Of a stretch of DNA of 12,929 bases, positions 8,031 through 12,929 are shown one piece after another. A program made the translations under genes and the position numbers. Positions within the stretch are counted from its first letter, which is position 1; every line of letters starts with the position of its first letter. Below the pieces are notes generated by a model. The model was not told the DNA's origin. It ran no database searches and saw nothing but the letters and a program-made list of their open reading frames with translations. The stretch is from CAYOBW01 sp964402115 (lineage in GTDB: Bacteria; Verrucomicrobiota; Kiritimatiellia; UBA8416; CAYOBW01): assembly GCA_964402115.1 (NCBI GenBank), contig CAYOBW010000201.1, forward strand, positions 1-12,929. Direction: 5' to 3'.

Positions 8031-10805
8031 TTACTCCCCCCCGAAATAGCGTTCGACGGCGCGGCGGTACTGCAGGGGCACCTGCTGCCGCGACCGGCTT
8101 TCGCCCTTCAGCGCCTCGGCGCCTGTGTCCTGCGCCTGCTCCCGCTCCGTACGCTCCGGCGTCAGCCGCCCGCGCGCGCCGCCACCCGCCTGCCCGGCCT
8201 CGGCCAGCCCGCCGGCGTTGCTCCCGAGCTGCAGGCGCTCCGGCCCGTACAACGGCATGTTCAGCGGCGAGAAGCCGCCCATCCAGTAGCCGTCGTTGTC
8301 GCCTCCCGCCTGGCCCAAGCCGGCCAGCCCCATGCCGCCGGGGCCGCCGCCGGCCTTCTGCCCGATGGCCGCCAGCATCTGGGCCAGCGTCTGCCGCAGC
8401 GGGTCGGGCACGCTGAAGCGCAGCGCGCCGTTGCACATGCCGCCCATTGCCCCGTCCTTCGTCTGGTTCAGCAGCTGCTTCAGGCCCTCCAGCGCCTCGG
8501 TCGCCGCCAGCCACGTGGAGCGGCCCTGCCGGTTCTGCGCCGCGCCCACAGCCCGCTCCATCGCCGGCAGCACGCCCAGCGTGTCGAACGCGTGGACAAA
8601 TTCCTCGGCGCTCTGCCGCAGCGCCCCGTAGTCCGGCGGCAGCGCGCTGACGTGCATCAGCAGGTCGGTGCGCCACTGGTCGAACGCCTCGCGGATGGCC
8701 TGCTGCCGCTGTCGCAGCGCGTCGAGCAGCGCCAGTTCGGTCGCGGCGGCCTCCTGCTGGAAGCGGCTGAGCAGGCGCACCAGCTCGGCCTGTTCGAGGT
8801 ACAGCCGCTGGAACGCGCCGACGCTCTCCATGACCCGCCCGACGGCGGCCACCTCCTCCGCGTTCTGCACGACCTGCTGCAGCTCCGCCGCCGGCGCCTC
8901 GAGGTTGCGGCGGCACTGCGCGACCGCCTGCTGCAAAGCGCCGGGGTTGGCCGGGGTCTGCCCCGCGAGCGCGGCGGCGTTCCGGTCCAGCTGGCCCAGC
9001 AGCGCCTCCGCCTGCTTCGCCAGGTTCCGTTCCAGGTCGTAGAGCTGGAAATCCTCCGCCAGGTGCTTGTAGAGCGCCTGCGCGGCGGCGGCGCTGGCCT
9101 TCACGGCGTCCAGCCGCTCCTGCGCGCGGGCCGCCTGGCCCGGGTCGGCGGCGAGCGCCTCGTCCAGTTCCTTCAGCGCGTCGCGCACCTGCTGCAGGGC
9201 CTGCTGCGCGGCGCGGTAGCGGGCCAGGAAGTCGTTGACGTCCGTGCGGGCCCGCAGCGCCTGCGCATACTCCTCCTCCGCGATGACGCGGACGCGCACC
9301 ACGGGCGACGCGGCGACGCCCAGCAGGTCGGGGTTGGTGTCGCGCGCTTCGAGGTAGAGTTCCAGCGTCTGCCCGGGCTCCGCGCCCAGCGCGCGCAGGT
9401 CGAGCGTGTCCTGCCAGTCGCACCGCTGGGTGGGCTTGTCCGGCCCGACCGTGCGCACGCGGTCCCGGAAACCGGCGACGGTGCGCGCGCACTCGAGGCG
9501 CTGCAGGCCCAGGTCGTCCTCGGCGTAGCCCAGCACGGGAATGCGGCTGGCCGGCGTGGCGAGGATGAATGCCGGCGGATCGGTGACGACGACGTGCGGC
9601 GGCAGGTCCGGCGTCAGGGCCTGCTTCAGCGTGAGCGGCTCGGCACTGGGCGTGCCCTGGATGTCGCGCACCGTGACCGCGACGTCCGCGGCTTCGGTCA
9701 GTTCCCACTCGAACGTCACGCTCTGCGGCGCCGTCCGCCGCCCCGCGATCACGCGCCCATCGCCCGCGCTGCCGCCGGCGCGCCGCAGCGTGGCCTGACC
9801 GTCGAGCAGCGGGCGGTTGCTGGTGACCTGCAGCGTCACCTGCGACTTGCGGAGGCCGCTGAGGCTCGCGCGCCCCGCGGCGAACTGGCGGGGCGGCAGC
9901 CGGCTGTACGCCGGGGGGACCACGGTGAAGCGGGCCGACGCAATCTGCGGCTGCAGGCGCACGGTGACCGGCTGCCACGCGCTGCGGGCGCGGCCCACGG
10001 CGAAACAGCACTCGACCGGGTAGACCACCTTGTCGAGGCGCTGCGCAAAGCGCCGCTCGCTCTCCTGGAAACAGGCGAGCCGGTGCGTCCGCCCCTCGTA
10101 GCGGGTCAGCAGCCACACCGGGGACCGCACGGGCGCGCCTTCGATCCCGACGGCCAGCTCCAGCGTGCCGCCGTAGAGGACGGAGAGCGACGCCGGGTGC
10201 AGGCGAAACACGTAGCGGCTGTAGGGCGGGATGTCGCGCCCCGGCTGCGCGATGCGCTGCAGGCAGACGCGCGTGGCGGCGGGGTTGAGCAACGCCACGG
10301 CCACGACCACCGCCACCTGCAGGAAGAGGACGCGCGCCTGGCGGGCGACCAGCCGGCCCGGGAACATGCTCCGCCACGGCAAGCGCCGCAGGCGCTCCAC
10401 AGCGGCAGCCACGCTGCGCCCGACGAGATAGTCCTGCAGCTCCGACGCGCTGCCGCCCGCCTGCCGCGCCGGCGCGCGCTGCAGCTCCCACGCCGAGAGC
10501 ACGCCGCGCCGCCCGTCGGCCAGCAGGTCGTCCACCCGCGCGGCGGTCTCGCGCGGCGAGCGGAGGCCGGCCACGAAGAGCCGGAGCAGCAGCCAGACCG
10601 CGCCCGCGGTCAGCAGCCCCGCGCTGACGACGCGCAGGGCCGTGGGACCGAGGGCGAGGCAGAAGTCCAGCAGACCGTAGAGCGCGAGGACGACCAGCCC
10701 CCCGCCCGCCGCGGCCAGCGCAACCTGCAGCAACAGCCCGGCCTGCCAGGTGTGCCGGCAGCGCCGTAACAGCCGCATGAACGTTGTCGTCCCCGGATCG
10801 TCCAT
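8031..10805 (-). CDS. DUF4175-like large membrane-anchored protein
   Basis: I chose the ATG at 10805 (924 aa) because AGGAAG lies 4 bases upstream (10810-10815). The frame stays open another 38 codons upstream, but those are translated heptamer array (a TVHRSPFTVHC pattern) and are surely not protein. Two N-terminal membrane helices (about 23-49 and 54-79) and a third (about 157-176) anchor it. Residues about 190-490 have the beta-rich, Ig-like character usual for this type (PPAYSRLP, VVTDPPAFILATP). Then come several hundred residues of Ala/Gln/Leu-rich helix, probably coiled coil, a Gly-rich segment (GGGPGGMGLAGLG), and a terminal VPLQYRRAVERYFGGE; such a YRxAVxxYF tail is typical of DUF4175-like proteins. 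The stop is 4 bases from the DUF4159 start, so the two are cotranscribed. The role is unknown; a periplasm-facing scaffold is likely. The DUF4175 assignment rests on architecture and neighbour. Confidence 0.8.
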   Translation of the reverse strand: MDDPGTTTFMRLLRRCRHTWQAGLLLQVALAAAGGGLVVLALYGLLDFCLALGPTALRVVSAGLLTAGAVWLLLRLFVAGLRSPRETAARVDDLLADGRRGVLSAWELQRAPARQAGGSASELQDYLVGRSVAAAVERLRRLPWRSMFPGRLVARQARVLFLQVAVVVAVALLNPAATRVCLQRIAQPGRDIPPYSRYVFRLHPASLSVLYGGTLELAVGIEGAPVRSPVWLLTRYEGRTHRLACFQESERRFAQRLDKVVYPVECCFAVGRARSAWQPVTVRLQPQIASARFTVVPPAYSRLPPRQFAAGRASLSGLRKSQVTLQVTSNRPLLDGQATLRRAGGSAGDGRVIAGRRTAPQSVTFEWELTEAADVAVTVRDIQGTPSAEPLTLKQALTPDLPPHVVVTDPPAFILATPASRIPVLGYAEDDLGLQRLECARTVAGFRDRVRTVGPDKPTQRCDWQDTLDLRALGAEPGQTLELYLEARDTNPDLLGVAASPVVRVRVIAEEEYAQALRARTDVNDFLARYRAAQQALQQVRDALKELDEALAADPGQAARAQERLDAVKASAAAAQALYKHLAEDFQLYDLERNLAKQAEALLGQLDRNAAALAGQTPANPGALQQAVAQCRRNLEAPAAELQQVVQNAEEVAAVGRVMESVGAFQRLYLEQAELVRLLSRFQQEAAATELALLDALRQRQQAIREAFDQWRTDLLMHVSALPPDYGALRQSAEEFVHAFDTLGVLPAMERAVGAAQNRQGRSTWLAATEALEGLKQLLNQTKDGAMGGMCNGALRFSVPDPLRQTLAQMLAAIGQKAGGGPGGMGLAGLGQAGGDNDGYWMGGFSPLNMPLYGPERLQLGSNAGGLAEAGQAGGGARGRLTPERTEREQAQDTGAEALKGESRSRQQVPLQYRRAVERYFGGE

Positions 10806-10809
10806 TTCA

Positions 10810-10815
10810 CTTCCT
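10810..10815 (-). promoter_or_regulatory. Ribosome binding site that sets the DUF4175-like start
   Basis: AGGAAG on the minus strand stands 4 bases before the ATG at 10803-10805. It directly abuts the left end of heptamer array A, so the array ends exactly where the translation signal of this operon begins. This excludes the repeat-encoded N-terminal extension of the open frame. Confidence 0.65.
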
Positions 10816-10972
10816 ACAGTGTCAGTGGGGACAGTAGACAGTGAACAGTGAACAGTGAACGGTGAACGGTGAACAGTGAACGGTGAACAGTAGTGCCCAC
10901 TGTCCACTACCCTTCCCACTGTTTACTGTTTACTGTCTACTGTCTACTGTCTACTGTTCACTGTTCACTGCC
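10816..10972. repeat. Heptamer array A (inverted arms around a core)
   Basis: The left arm (10831-10893) is nine exact-phase units of ACRGTRR on the plus strand, mostly ACAGTGA with ACGGTGA and ACAGTAG variants. A non-repeat core (about 10894-10916, including GTGCCCACTG and CTACCCTTCCC) follows. The right arm (10917-10972) is eight units of the complementary type (CACTGTT, TACTGTT, TACTGTC, CACTGCC). The two arms can pair into a hairpin with a stem of about 55 bp. The right end holds the stop codon of the four-helix-bundle gene; the left end abuts the ribosome binding site of the DUF4175-like gene. Spacer-less units and degenerate 7-bp periodicity exclude a CRISPR. It resembles in style the short tandemly repeated heptamers described in cyanobacteria, though with a different sequence. 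Confidence 0.92.
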
Positions 10973-11393
10973 CTTCACCACAAAAATACTCCCCCTCGTC
11001 CTCTTTGACCACCATAGCCCCGTCACCGCAGAACGACGCGGACTTCCCCATCATGCCATTCAGCATCCGGCCGACTTGAGCGAGTTCGTCGCTCAGGTGC
11101 TCGGCTTCTTCGCGTGTCACGTACCCGCAGTCCAGGGCTGTATCAACCCAATGCTGCGTCTCGTACTGCTCTCCGTCGGCATCGCTCAGTTTGCTGAGAA
11201 AGTGCTTCTCGTAACGGCGTTTCCCCCAAGCTTCGGCGATCTGAGCGCCGACGGAGCGCGAGGACCTTCTGACTTGATCGGTCAGGGCGTAGGTCTCCTC
11301 GCGCGGAAACCGTTGCGATATGACAAACACCTCCCTGGCAACGGCGCGCGCCTTTTGGTAGACCGTCAACCCCCTGAAGCTCGCCGCGTACAT
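10965..11393 (-). CDS. Four-helix-bundle protein (23S rRNA intervening-sequence protein family)
   Basis: I chose the ATG at 11393 (142 aa) because AAGGGGGG lies 3 bases upstream (11397-11404); an in-frame ATG at 11447 would add 18 residues encoded partly by array B. The sequence SFRGLTVYQKARA, then FPREETYALTDQVRRSSRSV, GAQIAEAWGKRRYEKHFLSKL and ALDCGYVTREEAEHL, is the hallmark of the TIGR02436 family. These small four-helix-bundle proteins are found in 23S rRNA intervening sequences and as free genes, and are structurally related to the Avd protein of diversity-generating retroelements. Their function is poorly known; a basic surface suggests nucleic-acid binding. The C-terminal tail (about 119-142, two Phe-Cys pairs) is not part of the usual domain. 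The stop codon TGA is made by the first heptamer of array A (GGGCAGTGAACAG), so the gene and the array are fused at this end. There is no rRNA in the window. Confidence 0.9.
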   Translation of the reverse strand: MYAASFRGLTVYQKARAVAREVFVISQRFPREETYALTDQVRRSSRSVGAQIAEAWGKRRYEKHFLSKLSDADGEQYETQHWVDTALDCGYVTREEAEHLSDELAQVGRMLNGMMGKSASFCGDGAMVVKEDEGEYFCGEGQ

Positions 11394-11396
11394 ACG

Positions 11397-11404
11397 CCCC
11401 CCTT
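11397..11404 (-). promoter_or_regulatory. Ribosome binding site that sets the four-helix-bundle start
   Basis: AAGGGGGG on the minus strand stands 3 bases from the ATG at 11391-11393 and directly borders array B. It selects the inner start and leaves the repeat-encoded extension outside the protein. Confidence 0.6.
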
Positions 11405-11545
11405 GTTCAGTGAGCAGTGAACAGTAATTCATGTCCCCACTGTTCACTGTTCACCTGTCCCCACTGTTCACTGTTCACCTGTCCCCACCGTTCACTGCTC
11501 ACCTGTCCCCACTGTTCACCTGTCCCCACTACTCTCCCACTGCTT
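11405..11545. repeat. Heptamer array B with a 24-bp higher-order unit
   Basis: A short left arm (11405-11425, GCAGTGA and ACAGT units) is followed by AATTCA and then by a right arm with a compound period. Each 24-bp unit is TGTCCCC plus two heptamers plus a short joint. Units lie at 11432-11455 and 11456-11479 (identical), 11480-11503 (two C/T changes) and 11504-11520 (one heptamer missing), then a degenerate piece. The polarity is the same as in array A. The stop codon of the AAA ATPase gene (11529-11531) lies inside its right end, and its left end borders the ribosome binding site of the four-helix-bundle gene. Confidence 0.92.
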
Positions 11546-12740
11546 TCTGCTTTCGCCAAGCGTCCAGCATGCTCCACAACTCCTGCCACGGCAGCGCCCA
11601 CACGCGGTCCCCGAGCTTCATCTTGCGCGGCGCGCGGCAGATGACGTAGCCGCGGGACGCCGACGGGTACTCGGCGAGAAAGCAACTCAGATGCCTGGCG
11701 TCGCGCGCGTCCGGGCTATCGGTCCACTTGACTTCGATCGGCACATACTGCCGGTCATGTTCAACCAGCCAATCCACCTCCGGCCCGTCCGGATCGCGCC
11801 AGAACCGGATCCGCGCCTGTTCGCCGCAAGCGCGGTTCCAGCGGGTCAACTCCAGCCCGACGTACTGCTCGAAGAGCGCGCCCCACCGACTGGGCAGAAT
11901 CCGGCGCCCCTCGCGTGCTGCCAGCCGGCGAGCCCCCAGGTCGAAGAAGAGGTACTTGTCCGAGCGCGTCAGCTTCTTGCGCGTGGCGCTCGCGGTCAAC
12001 GGTTCAATGCGTTCCGCGATCAGGCAATCCTCCAGGATCTGGTAGTACGCGGCAATCGTCGTGTGGGCCACGCCGACATCCGAGGCCAGCCCCCGCAGGT
12101 TGACAATCCCGCCGGCTTCCGCGGCCGCCAGCTCGAGAAACCGGGCGAACGAGCCGATGTTGCGGACGGCCGCCTCCGCACGGATCTCCTCTTCAAGGTA
12201 GGTTGTGACGTAGGCTGACAGATCTTGTTCGCGGTCCGCGGCGTCGGTCACCGACACGATTCCTGGCAGGGAGCCGTCCAGCAGGCGTTCCTCGATACCA
12301 CCCCGCGCGTCCTCCGGAAACGACAACGCATCCAGGCGCAGAACCGTGACCCTTCCGGGCAGCAGGTTGGGAGCCGCGTGCCGACGCAACTTGCGCGCAC
12401 TCGATCCGGTCAGGACGAACCGGGCAACCCCGCGGTCAATGAGATCCTGCACCGCATCGAGCAGCGCGGGCACCTTCTGCACCTCGTCGAGTATCACCAG
12501 GGGCGGCGTAGGCCCCGTCGGCAACGCCTCCACCTCGCCGCGCAGCAAGCCGGGCGCTTTCTCGTAACGCAGCCGGACGTCGGGTTGCACCAGCGACACG
12601 GTCAACTGCGCCGGCAACCGCCGCACGAGCGTGGTCTTGCCCGTCTGCCGGGCGCCGAAGAGAAACACGCTGCGTCCGCGGTCCAGCGCGCGCCGCAAGC
12701 CATTTTCAAGTTGTCTTTCGATGTAGTCCATAGACTCCAT
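11529..12740 (-). CDS. AAA family ATPase with DUF4143 C-terminal domain
   Basis: I use the ATG at 12740 (403 aa); the ATG at 12731 (DYIERQLE follows) is equally possible and has GGAG 3 bases upstream. The longest frame begins in array C and is rejected. N-terminal P-loop ATPase: Walker A GARQTGKT (29-36), Walker B LVILDEVQ (81-88) and a sensor-like LTGSSARK (110-117). A winged-helix-like part follows (about 205-235, VNLRGLASDVGVAHTTIAAYYQIL). The C-terminal DUF4143-type domain carries a PD-(D/E)xK-like pattern: GPEVDW (D323) and IEVK (E336, K338). Proteins of this architecture are common, strain-variable, often repeated within a genome and found in accessory regions. Suggested roles include toxin-antitoxin-like, defence or regulatory functions, none established in general. 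It lies upstream of the four-helix-bundle gene in the same direction, and both of its ends touch heptamer arrays. Confidence 0.9.
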   Translation of the reverse strand: MESMDYIERQLENGLRRALDRGRSVFLFGARQTGKTTLVRRLPAQLTVSLVQPDVRLRYEKAPGLLRGEVEALPTGPTPPLVILDEVQKVPALLDAVQDLIDRGVARFVLTGSSARKLRRHAAPNLLPGRVTVLRLDALSFPEDARGGIEERLLDGSLPGIVSVTDAADREQDLSAYVTTYLEEEIRAEAAVRNIGSFARFLELAAAEAGGIVNLRGLASDVGVAHTTIAAYYQILEDCLIAERIEPLTASATRKKLTRSDKYLFFDLGARRLAAREGRRILPSRWGALFEQYVGLELTRWNRACGEQARIRFWRDPDGPEVDWLVEHDRQYVPIEVKWTDSPDARDARHLSCFLAEYPSASRGYVICRAPRKMKLGDRVWALPWQELWSMLDAWRKQKAVGE

Positions 12741-12779
12741 ATTCGGCGAAATTGGAGCGTGAGTCAACCGGGGTTCGGG

Positions 12780-12929
12780 GATAGTAGACGGTAAACAGTG
12801 AACGGTGAACAGTGAACCGTGGTGCCCATTGTTCACTACCCTCCCCAATGCTTACTGCTCACCGTTCACTGTTTACTGTTCACCTGTCCCCACTGTTCAC
12901 TGTTCACCTGTCCCCACTGTTCACTGTTC
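12780..12929. repeat. Heptamer array C, cut by the window edge
   Basis: The left arm (about 12782-12820) has ACGGTAA, ACAGTGA, ACGGTGA, ACAGTGA and ACCGTGG. The core (about 12820-12845) reads GTGCCCATTGTTCACTACC and closely matches the core of array A. The right arm continues with CACTGTT-type units and then the same 24-bp compound unit as array B (12885-12908, then 12909-12929 incomplete). It therefore combines the core of array A with the compound tail of array B. The polarity is the same as in the other two. It lies about 40 bases upstream of the AAA ATPase start, and the array continues beyond the window. Confidence 0.92.

Noticed and set aside
8025..10769. Plus-strand open frame of 914 codons opposite the DUF4175-like gene
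   Set aside because: It has an antisense composition (Arg, Leu, Gln, His), no ribosome binding site and no recognisable motif; the minus frame has membrane helices and an operon context.
10806..10919. N-terminal extension of the DUF4175-like frame through array A
   Set aside because: The 38 extra codons are translated heptamer repeat, and a good ribosome binding site lies directly before the ATG at 10805.
11407..11685. Minus-strand frame with an 8-residue repeat (WGQVNSEQ)
   Set aside because: The 24-bp unit of array B is divisible by three, so it gives an open repeated frame by chance; it overlaps the AAA gene and has no start signal.
12740..12771. Promoter TTGACT with a -10-like GAATAT before the AAA gene
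   Set aside because: The -35-like box is good, but the -10 match is only 3 of 6 and runs into the start codon, so transcription would start inside the gene.
12741..12848. N-terminal extension of the AAA ATPase frame into array C
   Set aside because: The residues resemble the false extension at array A (both begin MGRVV) because the array cores are alike; homologues of this type start near DYIERQLE.
10816..12929. CRISPR array
   Set aside because: Repeats are 7-bp tandem units without unique spacers, in inverted arms, and no cas genes are present.

Overview
The window is GC-rich and every gene I can support lies on the minus strand, so transcription runs from the right edge to the left. Three features suggest the PVC superphylum (Kiritimatiellota, Lentisphaerota or Verrucomicrobiota): a membrane Ser/Thr kinase fused to a formylglycine-enzyme-like (FGE-like) domain, a DUF4175-like/DUF4159 gene pair, and intergenic space filled with GC palindromes. 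This placement rests on gene content and style; there is no rRNA or tRNA here to confirm it.

Right part (about 10816-12929): two accessory genes, an AAA ATPase of the DUF4143 type and a small four-helix-bundle protein, are separated and flanked by three arrays of a degenerate heptamer (ACAGTGA on the plus strand, TCACTGT when inverted). Each array has the same polarity, with an ACAGTGA arm on the left and a TCACTGT arm on the right, so each can fold into a long hairpin. Two arrays share a non-heptameric core and two share a 24-bp higher-order unit. Both genes stop inside or at the edge of an array. The layout is array-gene-array-gene-array and the window ends inside the third array. This looks like a repeat-bounded cassette system and is the most unusual part of the window.

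Middle part (2854-10805): a tight three-gene operon. First comes a 924-aa membrane-anchored DUF4175-like protein with a long helical middle. After 4 bases comes a secreted DUF4159 protein with four consecutive cysteines. With a 17-base overlap follows a 1490-aa fusion of signal peptide, thioredoxin-like domain, HEAT repeats, second thioredoxin-like domain (CSEC) and a CcdA/DsbD-like membrane domain. Together they suggest a cell-envelope machine with a thiol electron-transfer component.

Left part (1-2853): a 135-bp imperfect palindrome flanked by 8-bp direct repeats (MITE- or REP-like) separates the operon from the kinase-FGE gene. The kinase gene runs at its 3' end into a second FGE domain that is cut off after its first residues, and the frame ends in the antisense strand of a short type II pseudopilin (GspG-like) remnant. 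This is a clear rearrangement scar. Beyond it, positions 1-590 hold no convincing gene, only three perfect GC palindromes and perhaps the start of a decayed REP-type transposase.
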